Shown: positions 1 to 8,602 of the stretch, piece by piece
How the letters are laid out: every line of letters starts with the position of its first letter
How positions within the stretch are numbered: position 1 is the stretch's first letter
Origin: Saccharophagus sp. K07
Lineage (GTDB): Bacteria; Pseudomonadota; Gammaproteobacteria; Pseudomonadales; Cellvibrionaceae
Assembly (NCBI RefSeq): GCF_014336955.1
Contig: NZ_QRAI01000001.1
Location: 310,001 to 374,000, forward strand
DNA: 64,000 nucleotides
Direction of reading: 5' to 3'
Made by a program: the position numbers and the translations under genes
Notes under the pieces: generated by a model
Seen by the model: the letters and a program-made list of their open reading frames with translations, nothing else
What the model was told of the DNA's origin: nothing
Database searches by the model: none

Positions 1-489
1 CAGAAAGGATTCGACGTGGACGCCGATAATAGTCAACCAAGTTGCCGGCCCGCTGTCGTCCCGGTGCAGTACCTGGAGGCGGTTGCTGCGCTCCTTGCCG
101 CGCAAGCCTTCCAATTGGATCACAGGGAGATCCATGGAGCGGGTAAGACTAAAACGCCGCCAAGTCAGACTGGCAAAAATCTGGTTAAAAATGAGTTTCG
201 GCAGCGCGCGCAGGATTTCCTTGGTGGAGGGAGTAAAGCCGAAGACTGCCTGGCTGAGGATCATCAGCAGCGGTCGTTCAAATAAGGGTTTGCACCACCA
301 AAGGCTGAGCGATACCAGCCACAGGGAATCCGCGGGCAGCAGCAATCCCATCAATATCCAAGGCAAAGTCACCAGCAGCCAGATGCGCTGCATCGGCCAC
401 CACCACTGACGCGCCATCTGCAGACCGAGATCCACGGCCTCCCAGTCGCGGCGTGGGCGTATGGCGATGCGCAGTTGCTCCAGATTCAT
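1..489 (-). CDS. Membrane protein, N-terminal part only (cut by window edge)
   Basis: An open frame of 163 codons runs without a stop to the left edge, so only the N-terminus is present. Its ATG (489-487) overlaps the TGA of the upstream SpoIIM-like gene in an ATGA junction, which suggests translational coupling and the same operon. The product begins MNLEQLRIAIRPR. It has a Trp-rich hydrophobic stretch at about residues 33-60 (WPMQRIWLLVTLPWILMGLL) and a second hydrophobic part near 70-80, so it is probably an inner-membrane protein. I do not recognise the family. In related bacteria, RDD and SpoIIM-like genes often precede genes for DUF4129/DUF4350 proteins, a MoxR ATPase and a DUF58 protein; whether that holds here lies outside the window. 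Confidence 0.7.
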   Translation of the reverse strand, partial: MNLEQLRIAIRPRRDWEAVDLGLQMARQWWWPMQRIWLLVTLPWILMGLLLPADSLWLVSLSLWWCKPLFERPLLMILSQAVFGFTPSTKEILRALPKLIFNQIFASLTWRRFSLTRSMDLPVIQLEGLRGKERSNRLQVLHRDDSGPATWLTIIGVHVESFL

Positions 490-1460
490 GAATGACTCCG
501 TTCGCGCCCGCTGAAAATCAGATAGCCGAGCACCACCAGCCACAATGCGGCACCCACCAGATACTTCTGCCAGGGGGCAAAAATATTGTTGGAGGACCAG
601 AAGGCTTCGATAAACGCCGCAATCACCAGCATCAAAATCACCCCGTAGACCAGCCGTATGGCGACATGACTGGCGCGCTTCAGAGATTCCACCCGAGTCA
701 ATTGCCCAGGCACAAGCAGGCTGTAACCCAGTTTTAACCCCGCCGCGCCGGCGAGCACTATGGCGGTCAATTCAAAACTGCCGTGGCCGACGATAAAGGT
801 GTAGAAGGTGGTGGTAAAACCGACGTTGGTGAGATGGCCGGCGACTGCGCCGATCAGCGCGCCGTTGAAGGTGAGGAAAAAGCCGCTGCCGACGCCCAGC
901 AAGAGTCCGGAAGCAAAGGTGCGAAAAGCCACCGAAATATTGTTGTAGATATAAAAACCAAACATCCCCCAGTTGGTGTCCGAATCGCGCGCGGCGCCCA
1001 GAACCCGGTTGGCCGGGTCGTACATGGCTTCCATTTGCGCCGCCTGATCCGGTGCAATCACCGTGTAGGCCATATCCGGATTCACCAGAGTGGCGACAAA
1101 AAATCCCAGCAACGGGCCGACAAACAGCAAAGCTGCCCACAACACAGCTTGGCGCTCCTGGCGCACCAGAGCGGGAAAATCGCGCACGATAAACTGCAGC
1201 AGAGGTTGCCAAATCGGATGTTTACGGCGGTAGAGCTGCTGATGTGCCCGCACCACCAGATTGTCCAGGTGATCCACCAGAAAGCTGCTGTAGTGGCGCT
1301 CCTGTGCCAGGGCGTGGAAATGACAGACCTTGCGGAACAGCGAGGCAAATTCGCGCAGTTCCCCCGATTGGGGTTTTTGGCCTTTTTCCAACAGGATCAG
1401 CTTGGCCTCCAACGCCTGCCAGACTGGCGCGTGGAGTTGCTCGAAAGTGGATTGCTTCAT
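486..1460 (-). CDS. Stage II sporulation protein M-like (SpoIIM/DUF95) membrane protein
   Basis: The 324-residue product has a charged cytoplasmic N-terminal third (about 1-100) and several hydrophobic segments, including VLWAALLFVGPLLGFFVATL (about 105-124), TFASGLLLGVGSGFFLTFNG, ELTAIVLAGAAGLKLGYSL, and two near the C-terminus. The glycine-rich pattern GxxLGVGSGFFLTFNGxxIGA followed by GHGSFELTAIV is typical of SpoIIM-like proteins of non-sporulating bacteria. Their function is not established in Proteobacteria. The start overlaps the stop of the RDD gene by 4 bases, and the stop overlaps the next gene's ATG. The three genes therefore form one tightly packed transcription unit read leftwards. 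Confidence 0.85.
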   Translation of the reverse strand: MKQSTFEQLHAPVWQALEAKLILLEKGQKPQSGELREFASLFRKVCHFHALAQERHYSSFLVDHLDNLVVRAHQQLYRRKHPIWQPLLQFIVRDFPALVRQERQAVLWAALLFVGPLLGFFVATLVNPDMAYTVIAPDQAAQMEAMYDPANRVLGAARDSDTNWGMFGFYIYNNISVAFRTFASGLLLGVGSGFFLTFNGALIGAVAGHLTNVGFTTTFYTFIVGHGSFELTAIVLAGAAGLKLGYSLLVPGQLTRVESLKRASHVAIRLVYGVILMLVIAAFIEAFWSSNNIFAPWQKYLVGAALWLVVLGYLIFSGRERSHS

Positions 1461-2200
1461 GGAGAATCCGCTCGCCGTCCAACAATGTGATTGGCCATCT
1501 GTTTGATGGCGACTACGGGGTCTCCCGGCGCAACTAGAGGGGCAATGATATTGGCCAGCTCGGCCTGGCGCGCACCACTCATAGTGGCGCTGCGCTGCGC
1601 AAAAGCCACCAGCACGCGTTGTTCGTCGGTGCTGAAGCCCTCAGGAACGGGGCGCACGCCGACATTGTCGATTGCCGGGCTGGGTTTAATGGGATTGGTG
1701 TAAACCACGAGCGTACCAGCGGCCAAGTCACCGAGGCGCTTGAAATCGCGGTTGCACAAAGACGCGATAATGGCGGAGATGTAAAACACCGGGAGGAAAT
1801 CGACAGTGCGCAACAAGTTGCGAATCAGTGAGGCAGCGAAGGTGACCGGAGTGCCATCGTCATTAATAACCTTGAGATGTAACGCCTTTTTGCCGATGGT
1901 CTGACCGTTGTGGCAGAGCTCGAAGTAGACCGGATAAAACCACTCCATCAGAAAGTACACCACCAGTGTCATGCCCTGACCTATGCCGCTGGCACTGAAC
2001 AGGAATCCGGTCGCCACCACAACCGCAACGCGAATCAACCAATCGATGGTGTAGGCCAGTGAACGAACCCAAAAACCGGCGGGATAGAGCGATAAATCAG
2101 TGCCCTCGGGCGTTTCGAGGGGATGACGGGTGTCGATCATTACGGCTTGATCCATGAACGGCCTTGGGCTTCCTTGGGACGAATGAATTATTAGGGGCAT
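1457..2200 (-). CDS. RDD family membrane protein
   Basis: The 247-residue product contains an RDD domain (about 35-165). It starts at YPAGFWVRSLAYTIDWLIR and continues through hydrophobic segments to NGQTIGKKALHLKVI and LIRNLLRTVDFLPVFYI. The pattern of an Arg in helix 1 and Asp residues in later helices gives the family its name. RDD proteins are small multi-pass inner-membrane proteins, and some members act in ion transport; the substrate here cannot be read from sequence. The C-terminal 80 residues (after TNPIKPSPAID) are soluble and end with an Arg-rich tail. This is the first gene of the leftward operon and is transcribed divergently from the M16 peptidase. An alternative start at Met17 (MDQAVMIDTRHP, codon 2152-2150) is plausible. 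Confidence 0.85.
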   Translation of the reverse strand: MPLIIHSSQGSPRPFMDQAVMIDTRHPLETPEGTDLSLYPAGFWVRSLAYTIDWLIRVAVVVATGFLFSASGIGQGMTLVVYFLMEWFYPVYFELCHNGQTIGKKALHLKVINDDGTPVTFAASLIRNLLRTVDFLPVFYISAIIASLCNRDFKRLGDLAAGTLVVYTNPIKPSPAIDNVGVRPVPEGFSTDEQRVLVAFAQRSATMSGARQAELANIIAPLVAPGDPVVAIKQMANHIVGRRADSP

Positions 2201-2392
2201 CAGCGACCGGATGGTCGCGCAAGGCCTTTTCGGATAATAGTGGCTCCCGAAACCGAGTCAAGTCCGTCAAGGCCACCGCCAGCGGAACTTTCTTCGCCCA
2301 GGGTTGTTAGGGATGCGCGAGTGTTTCTATTTTCCACCCAATAAACAGCCAGTAAACTCGGCCGTTTTTTCCAACCATCCTAAGGAAGTCAG

Positions 2393-5155
2393 ATGCTTCG
2401 ATCTCTGTTGAGCTTATTCGCCGTATTGTTGCTTGCGGCTGCCAGTACGACAGCCAAACTTTCCTACGCTGATAATTCCGTCCCGCTGCCGCGCGGGGTG
2501 GAGAAAGTTGTTGAGGTCGAAGGCATTACCGAATACCGCTTAAAAAATGGATTGACGGTGTTGTTGTTTCCGGACTCAAGTCAAGAAACAGTCACGGTCA
2601 ATGTGACCTATAAGGTCGGTTCGAAGCATGAGAGCTACGGCGAAACCGGCATGGCGCATCTGTTGGAGCACTTGTTGTTCAAGGGCAGCAAGAAGCATCC
2701 GGATATTCCGGGAGAGATGTCGGCGCGCGGTGCCGAAGCCAATGGCACCACTTGGTTGGATCGCACTAATTACTACGAAACCTTTACCGCCACCGAAGAC
2801 AACATCGACTGGGCGCTGCGCATGGAAGCGGACCGGATGGTGAATTCGTTTATTGCAAAAAAGGATCTGGACAGTGAAATGACGGTGGTGCGCAACGAAT
2901 TCGAACGCGCGGAAAACAATCCGTTGCGCGTGTTGATGCAGCGTATGAGTTCCAGCGCTTATCTCTGGCACAACAACGGCAAACCCAGTATTGGCGCTCG
3001 CTCGGATATCGAAAATGTCTCTATTGAGCGACTGCAGGATTTTTATAGGCGCTATTACCAGCCGGACAATGCGGTGCTCACAGTTGCCGGAAAATTCAAT
3101 GAAGCGTCCTTGTTGAAACTGATTCAAAAACATTTCGGCAAAATTCCCCGGCCAAAGCGTCAGCTCACCAAACTCTACACCGCAGAACCTGCCCAAGACG
3201 GCGAACGAAGCGTTACGGTGCGGCGCGTGGGGGATATTCAGTGGTTCGCCGCCGCCTATCACATACCCGCCGGCAGCCATCCGGACTACCCAGCGCTGGA
3301 AGTGCTGACGGAAATTCTCGCAGATACGCCGCGCGGTCGCCTGCATAAAGGGTTGGTGGAAACAAAACTGGCGGTATCGGCCTTTGGCTATCCCTATCAG
3401 CTTCAGGATCCCGGCCTGCTGTTCTTCGGCGCGCGGGTGGAGAAGGGCGCGGATTTGGAGAAAACCCGCACAGCATTTCTGCAGTTGGTGGAAGGCGTTG
3501 CCCAAACGCCCATCACGGACGATGAAGTAGCGCGAGCCAAGCGCAATCTGCTGAAACACATTACGCTCGCCTTCAACTCCTCCGAACAAATTGCCATAGC
3601 TCTCAGTGAATACATCGGCATGGGCGATTGGCGCCTGCTGTTCCTGACCCGCGATCGTATCGAAGAAGTCACCGCCGCAGATGTGCAGCGGGTAGCGACG
3701 CAGTATCTGGTGCGCAACAACCGCACGGAAGGACGTTTTTATCCCACCACTGCGCCGGAGCGAGTCGACATCCCGGTAGTGGCGGATGTTGCAGCCATGC
3801 TTGAAGGATACAAGGGCCGTGAGATCGCAGCCGCGGGTGAAGAGTTTGATCCGTCCTTGGAGAATATCTCCACCCTGGTGCGGGAACACTCGCTTCCCGC
3901 AGGAGCCAAGATCGCATTCTTGCCGCGCAAAACCCGTGGTGAGTCGGTGATCCTGAACTTGAACATGCAGTACGGCAGCGAAAAAAGTTTGTGGAATCAA
4001 AGCGCGGTGGCTTCTCTTACCGGTGCCATGTTGATGCGCGGTACGCGCCAATACGACCGCCAAGCGTTGCAGGATCGTCTCGATGAGCTGCAGGCGAACG
4101 CCAGCATCGGCGGCAGAATTATGGGCGCTTATGCGTCTGTATTGACCACCAAAGCCAATCTTGCCGATGTAGTGGCAGTAGTGGCCGAAGTGCTGCGCAA
4201 CCCGGTGTTTGATACCAAGGAGTTCGAGCTTCTCAAAAGCAGCGCTATCGCCAATCTGGAAGCCTCGCGCCAGGATCCGCAGTCCATAGCCGGTCGCGAA
4301 GCGCGTCGCTTCTACAGCCCATGGCCTCCCGGCCATCCTTATTACGCGCCGACTCTGGACGAAGAAATCGCCGAGCTTCGCGCCGTGACCATAGATGATC
4401 TGAAGCGCTTCCACAAAGAGTTCTACGGCGCGAATCAGATGCAGATCGCCATAGTCGGCGATTTTGATGAGCAGGAAATTTTGGTTGCGCTGAAAGAGCA
4501 ATTCGGCGAGTGGCGCAGTTCGGCGGAGTATGTGCGAATACTGCAGCCCTATCGCCCGATTGATCCTGTCACTCGCACTTTTGCCACACCGGATAAAGAA
4601 AATGCGGTGGTCATGGCGCTGATGCCGGTGCCGGTCGGTGAAAATCACCCGGATGCCGCAGCATTGCAACTCAGCACTTATATTTTCGGCGGCGGTTTTC
4701 TCAACAGCCGCCTGACCACCCGTCTGCGCCAGCAGGATGGACTCTCCTACAGTTCATCGGCTTGGGTGGTGATGTCCAACTGGACGGATAACGGCCAGTT
4801 CACTTCCTACGCCATCTTTGCCCCGCAGAATCGTGCGGCGGTAGAAAAGGGGCTGCGCGAGGAGCTTGGCAAGATACTGAGCACGGGCTTCACCGCTGCC
4901 GAGGTCAAGGCGGCCAAATCCGGTATGTTGCAGGAAGCGCGGGTCGCGCGGACGCAAAACGAAAATCTTGCGGAAATGCTAGCGCGCAATCTCGAAGTCG
5001 GCCGGGATATCCAGTGGCTGATGCAACGGGAAGCTCAGCTGCAGGCGCTGACCCCTCAGCAGTTGCTGGAAGCCTTGCGCCGTCACGTAAAAGCGGAAGA
5101 TGTGTCGTTTATCTGGGCGGGGGATTTCCGTGCGGAGCAGCAGCCCACTCCGTAA
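2393..5155 (+). CDS. M16 family zinc metallopeptidase (two-domain, secreted)
   Basis: The 920-residue product has a signal peptide (residues 1-21 or so) and two M16 halves. The inverted zinc motif HLLEH lies at residues 89-93, with the distal Glu in RNEFE near residue 169, so the N-terminal half should be catalytic. The C-terminal half (about 480-910) has no HxxEH and matches the inactive structural half that completes the clam-shell of pitrilysin-type proteases. The length agrees with the roughly 900-residue periplasmic M16 proteins of Gammaproteobacteria. The likely role is degradation of peptides in the periplasm. AAGGAAG, 7 bases before the ATG at 2393, is a good ribosome binding site. 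The stop lies 4 bases from the stop of the convergent response regulator, leaving no room for a separate terminator. Confidence 0.93.
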   Translation: MLRSLLSLFAVLLLAAASTTAKLSYADNSVPLPRGVEKVVEVEGITEYRLKNGLTVLLFPDSSQETVTVNVTYKVGSKHESYGETGMAHLLEHLLFKGSKKHPDIPGEMSARGAEANGTTWLDRTNYYETFTATEDNIDWALRMEADRMVNSFIAKKDLDSEMTVVRNEFERAENNPLRVLMQRMSSSAYLWHNNGKPSIGARSDIENVSIERLQDFYRRYYQPDNAVLTVAGKFNEASLLKLIQKHFGKIPRPKRQLTKLYTAEPAQDGERSVTVRRVGDIQWFAAAYHIPAGSHPDYPALEVLTEILADTPRGRLHKGLVETKLAVSAFGYPYQLQDPGLLFFGARVEKGADLEKTRTAFLQLVEGVAQTPITDDEVARAKRNLLKHITLAFNSSEQIAIALSEYIGMGDWRLLFLTRDRIEEVTAADVQRVATQYLVRNNRTEGRFYPTTAPERVDIPVVADVAAMLEGYKGREIAAAGEEFDPSLENISTLVREHSLPAGAKIAFLPRKTRGESVILNLNMQYGSEKSLWNQSAVASLTGAMLMRGTRQYDRQALQDRLDELQANASIGGRIMGAYASVLTTKANLADVVAVVAEVLRNPVFDTKEFELLKSSAIANLEASRQDPQSIAGREARRFYSPWPPGHPYYAPTLDEEIAELRAVTIDDLKRFHKEFYGANQMQIAIVGDFDEQEILVALKEQFGEWRSSAEYVRILQPYRPIDPVTRTFATPDKENAVVMALMPVPVGENHPDAAALQLSTYIFGGGFLNSRLTTRLRQQDGLSYSSSAWVVMSNWTDNGQFTSYAIFAPQNRAAVEKGLREELGKILSTGFTAAEVKAAKSGMLQEARVARTQNENLAEMLARNLEVGRDIQWLMQREAQLQALTPQQLLEALRRHVKAEDVSFIWAGDFRAEQQPTP

Positions 5156-5159
5156 GAGG

Positions 5160-5990
5160 TTAAGCGCCAAACAAACTGGTTAAAACCTCGTGTTTGGCCG
5201 GATCCTGATCGACAAACCGCACGATCATCCGCACCCTCTGAGCGTTGGGGGTGGGTTCACAGGCGCTGATGCTGTGGATATAGGCATTGATGCGGGCGAG
5301 CGCCTTGCCGTCCGGTGCCATTATGTCCACCACGGCCTGATCAAATACGCTCGGCAGGATCTGCGGTCGCGTCACAGTGCCGCACAGCGCCTGGCTCGAG
5401 GTTTCCAACAAATCGTATTCGCAGGAAATATGCGGGAAGCGCAGCAGCACTTTGCCGGCGAATTTGCTGGGTTTATGGCTGGACGCAGACGAAGGAGGAA
5501 CCTCGGTCGTCGCCGGATGGGTTACGGCACTGGCTCGACCGCCGGTCAAGACATCCACGGACGAAAAGGCAAAGCCGCGCTGCGCCGGAGAAACGGCACC
5601 CGATGGTTTGTAACCGAGGCGCTTGAGCTGTTTGCTGATCTTGCGGCCGAGCTCATCCCGAGTGAACGGCTTGGAGAGATAGTCGCTGACCCCTGCCTCC
5701 ACTGCTGCCATCACGTGATTGCGGCCGCCCTGGCTGGTAATCATGATAAAAGGCGTCTGGCCAATTTCTGGCTGCTTGCGTAACCAGCGAAGCAATTCTT
5801 CGCCGGACATTTCCGGCATCTCCCAATCCGACAAAATCAGATCGGGCGTTTTACTCTTGATTAAACTTGCGGCTCTGGCTCCATCGGGCGCTTCCAGCAG
5901 TTCTGCATCTGGAGCCAATTGGCGGACGGTGCGCTTGACCATATCGCGAACGAAGGTCGCATCATCCACCACCAAAACCTTTAAAGACAT
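5160..5990 (-). CDS. Response regulator with C-terminal PilZ-like domain
   Basis: Residues 1-122 form a CheY-type receiver. The acidic pair is D9/D10 (VVDD), the phospho-acceptor is D55 in LILSDWEMP, the Thr/Ser is in MITSQ, and the conserved Lys is in SKPF. A low-complexity linker (about 123-172, rich in Ser, Ala and Thr) leads to a C-terminal domain of about 100 residues that begins FAGKVLLRFPHISCEYDLLE and ends VRMIVRFVDQDPAKHEVLTSLFG. That ending resembles PilZ domains, but the c-di-GMP-binding RxxxR and D/NxSxxG motifs are not clear, so binding is uncertain. The receiver could belong to a chemotaxis or pilus signalling chain. No kinase gene is adjacent. Confidence 0.85.
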   Translation of the reverse strand: MSLKVLVVDDATFVRDMVKRTVRQLAPDAELLEAPDGARAASLIKSKTPDLILSDWEMPEMSGEELLRWLRKQPEIGQTPFIMITSQGGRNHVMAAVEAGVSDYLSKPFTRDELGRKISKQLKRLGYKPSGAVSPAQRGFAFSSVDVLTGGRASAVTHPATTEVPPSSASSHKPSKFAGKVLLRFPHISCEYDLLETSSQALCGTVTRPQILPSVFDQAVVDIMAPDGKALARINAYIHSISACEPTPNAQRVRMIVRFVDQDPAKHEVLTSLFGA

Positions 5991-6188
5991 GCTGCTAATC
6001 TCCTCTGCGACAACCGCGTAGGGTTATCGAGTAACTCAAATCTAAACGGCGGAGACTGGGCGCCGATGGATAAACTATAGGCGCAGATATGCCCCTGTGC
6101 GTGTAAAGGGCCAGTTTTATTGGATGAAATTAGGGCGAGCTTGTGGGGGAAAAGCGGTAAACAATGCGCGCCTGTGCAGGCGCACCGG

Positions 6189-6665
6189 TTACTGGGGTTT
6201 CAGTATATCGACCCACCAATTGAGCGGAGTCACACCGTCGGTGGGGTCGTAGACATTGCCGTAAAACCACGCGCTGTCGGGCGTCATGTGCGCATTGAGC
6301 AGCTTTTCAATCGGTTCGAAGCCGCAGCTGACATGAATGCTGTAGACAAGGGCACGCGGCGTCTCCAAATCCAACTGCCCACCGAGTTTTTCCATTTCCG
6401 GGGTAATGGCTTCGTCGAGAATGCGAATGTCGCCGCGGCTGAATACCCGAATACACAAATTGCCGCTGCGCTGACGCAGGGTAAATTCACCGGCACCACG
6501 ATCCAGTTTGATTAAATCGCCACGAGCCAAACCTTTGACCAACAGCGGCGACTGGAGAAGGCGGCATTCGTCTTGCTCAGTGACGTCCACTGGCAGGCGT
6601 TCCACAACAGGCTGCCCGTGCGGATTTTGGCCAGCGAACAATTCGATGACTTGAGCTGTCTGCAT
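6189..6665 (-). CDS. DUF4265-like cytosolic protein
   Basis: The 158-residue soluble product has no signal peptide or membrane segment. Features such as GQPVVERLPVDVTEQDECRLLQSP and VKGLARGDLIKL, followed by RSGNLCIRVFSR, fit the DUF4265 pattern (a small alpha/beta protein of unknown function); I assign this from memory of the family, so it is tentative. The C-terminal part has GYNVYDPTDG-like spacing (GNVYDPTDGVTPLNWW). The gene stands alone between a response regulator and the divergently read M48 protease. No function can be inferred. Confidence 0.7.
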   Translation of the reverse strand: MQTAQVIELFAGQNPHGQPVVERLPVDVTEQDECRLLQSPLLVKGLARGDLIKLDRGAGEFTLRQRSGNLCIRVFSRGDIRILDEAITPEMEKLGGQLDLETPRALVYSIHVSCGFEPIEKLLNAHMTPDSAWFYGNVYDPTDGVTPLNWWVDILKPQ

Positions 6666-6808
6666 AGTGTCAGCTTTCCTGGTTAAAATGGCCGCGCATT
6701 ATAACGACAATATCCGATCATCATGGCTGATTCGCACGCTTCCATGATGAGCCATAGATAAAGGCCGGGTATTCTCCAAGCCAATTACGACACTAAAAAG
6801 GAGCCTCA

Positions 6809-8083
6809 ATGCATACTCTGTCCCGCTTTCTACTGGTTTATCTGCTGGCGGCGCTTACCGCCTGCGCCGTCAATCCTGTCACCGGCAAAAACGAACTCTC
6901 TTTGATGAGTGCGGAGCAGGAAGTAAGTCAGGGCGCACAACTGTACCAGCCCTACCAGCAACAACAGGGCGGACGCTATGTCGTGGACCCGGAATTGACG
7001 GTGTATGTAAACAGCGTCGGCCAAAAATTGGCGCGCGTCAGCGATCGCGCCAATCTGCCTTATGAATTTGTCGTACTCAATAATAGTGTGCCGAATGCCT
7101 GGGCCTTGCCTGGCGGAAAAATTGCGGTGAATCGCGGCTTGCTCGTTATGTTGGAAGACGAATCGCAACTGGCTGCCGTGTTAGGGCACGAAATCGTACA
7201 CGCCGCAGCGCGCCATTCCGCGCGGCAAATGACGCGCGCGACCTTGCTGAATGTCGGCTTGATGGCAGCTGGGGTAGCAGCGCAGAAATCCGATTATGGC
7301 CAATGGATGCTGGCCGGCGCAGGTGTGGGAGCGAGCGCCTATCAGGCTCACTACGGCCGCGATCAGGAACTCGAAGCCGATAAATACGGTGTTCAATACA
7401 TGGTAAGAGCCGGTTATGACCCGCAAGGCGCCGTCGAGCTGCAGGAAAAATTTGTCGCCTTATCGAAAGGGCAGCAGAGCAGTTTTATGGAAAGCCTGTT
7501 TGCCAGCCACCCACCCTCAGAAGAGCGCGTAAAACGCAACCGTGAACTTGCGGCCGAAAATGCCAACAAAGGCGCGCGCAACAAAACCGCATATCAGAAT
7601 GCGATTAAACAGTTATTGCGTGACAAGGAAGCCTATCAATTGCACGAGCAAGCTTTGCAAGCAGCGCAGAACAACGATTTTAATCAGGCGTCCAGCTTGA
7701 TCGATAAAGCGATTCAAAAACAGCCGAATGAAGCGCTGTTTCATATCACCAAAGGCCAATTAAAAATGGCAGCCAAAGAAGACAGCGCCGCATTGCAGGC
7801 TTTTCAACAGGCGGCGAAGCTGAATCCTGAATATTATTTGGGATATTTAGGCGTAGGTTTGCTGGAGAAAAAGGCGGGTAAAAATTCCGCTGCTACAGAT
7901 GCGCTGAAAAAGAGCATGCAATATCTGGAAACGCCACTGGCGGCCTATCATCTCGGAGAATTGTCACTGGCGGCAGGCGACAAGAATACCGCGCGTAGCT
8001 ATTTTGAATTTGCGGCGCAAGGTACGGGTGATGTAGCGGAAGCTGCCAAGGCTCAACTCGCTAAACTGACCCCAGCCAATTAA
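6809..8083 (+). CDS. M48 family metalloprotease lipoprotein with TPR repeats
   Basis: The 424-residue product begins with a lipoprotein signal peptide (lipobox LTAC, Cys19). The M48 protease domain spans about 30-260. The zinc motif is HEIVH at 127-131, and the third ligand is E187 in the ELEAD motif (187-191). From about residue 280 to the end there are tetratricopeptide-like repeats (NDFNQASSLIDKAIQKQPNEALF, EDSAALQAFQQAAKLNPEYYLGYLGVGLL). This is the architecture of BepA/YfgC-type periplasmic proteases, which act in outer-membrane protein quality control, although BepA itself is not a lipoprotein. A good Shine-Dalgarno (AAGGAG) lies 6 bases before the ATG. Confidence 0.92.
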   Translation: MHTLSRFLLVYLLAALTACAVNPVTGKNELSLMSAEQEVSQGAQLYQPYQQQQGGRYVVDPELTVYVNSVGQKLARVSDRANLPYEFVVLNNSVPNAWALPGGKIAVNRGLLVMLEDESQLAAVLGHEIVHAAARHSARQMTRATLLNVGLMAAGVAAQKSDYGQWMLAGAGVGASAYQAHYGRDQELEADKYGVQYMVRAGYDPQGAVELQEKFVALSKGQQSSFMESLFASHPPSEERVKRNRELAAENANKGARNKTAYQNAIKQLLRDKEAYQLHEQALQAAQNNDFNQASSLIDKAIQKQPNEALFHITKGQLKMAAKEDSAALQAFQQAAKLNPEYYLGYLGVGLLEKKAGKNSAATDALKKSMQYLETPLAAYHLGELSLAAGDKNTARSYFEFAAQGTGDVAEAAKAQLAKLTPAN

Positions 8084-8106
8084 CGCTTCTTTTAAATTGA
8101 TCTAAT

Positions 8107-8133
8107 TATGCCCGCTCCATAGGAACGGGCATA
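8107..8133. terminator. Inverted repeat between convergent genes, possible bidirectional terminator
   Basis: Arms TATGCCCG (8107-8114) and CGGGCATA (8126-8133) enclose an 11-base loop that can pair further with a bulge. It lies between the stops of the M48 protease gene and the YchJ-like gene. There is no strong T tract on either side, so terminator function is only inferred. Confidence 0.45.
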
Positions 8134-8138
8134 TCTCA

Positions 8139-8600
8139 TCAAGCTCCGCAGCATTTCTTAAATTTTTTGCCGCTGCCACAGCAGCACGGATCATTGCGCT
8201 GCAGCTTTTTTGCGGGCAAATGAACACCGTCGGCGTAATACCAATGTCCATCCCGTCGCAAAAAATCCGAGCGTTCATGTATTTGGCCAATGCCAGTTGC
8301 ATCCTTGTAAAAAGCAATAAATTCCACGGTGCCGCGGTCATCAACCGCGCTTGAATTAAGCACATCCAGCTTTAACCATTGGGCCTGGTCAAAGGTTTTT
8401 TCGAGATCGGTCGGATTATCCAGATAGCGTTTTTCCGGCAGGCGAGTTTGCAGTAAATAGGGCAAATTTTTACTGCAGAATGCGCTGTAACGGCTGCGCA
8501 TCAGAGCTTCTGGCGTGGCTGGAATATCTGTGTTCGTGAGAAAAGGCTGGCAGCAGTCGGAAAACAAACGACCGCTGGAACAATAACAGGCTTGAGTCAT
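8139..8600 (-). CDS. YchJ-like protein with two SEC-C zinc motifs (UPF0225)
   Basis: The 153-residue product has a Cys-rich motif at each end: CYCSSGRLFSDCC near the N-terminus and CCCGSGKKFKKCC at the C-terminus. Both are SEC-C motifs of the type that binds zinc in SecA. Between them lies the conserved YchJ core, which includes PEALMRSRYSAFC and VEFIAFYKD. The family is widespread and its cellular role is not established. The gene follows the PAS-GGDEF gene on the same strand with a 2-base gap, so the two are probably co-transcribed. Confidence 0.9.
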   Translation of the reverse strand: MTQACYCSSGRLFSDCCQPFLTNTDIPATPEALMRSRYSAFCSKNLPYLLQTRLPEKRYLDNPTDLEKTFDQAQWLKLDVLNSSAVDDRGTVEFIAFYKDATGIGQIHERSDFLRRDGHWYYADGVHLPAKKLQRNDPCCCGSGKKFKKCCGA

Positions 8601-8602
8601 AG

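Noticed and set aside
2576-4669. Long antisense open frame (697 codons) inside the M16 peptidase gene
   Set aside because: It lies wholly within a clear M16 gene on the other strand, has no family resemblance and is rich in His/Arg/Gln as expected for an antisense shadow.
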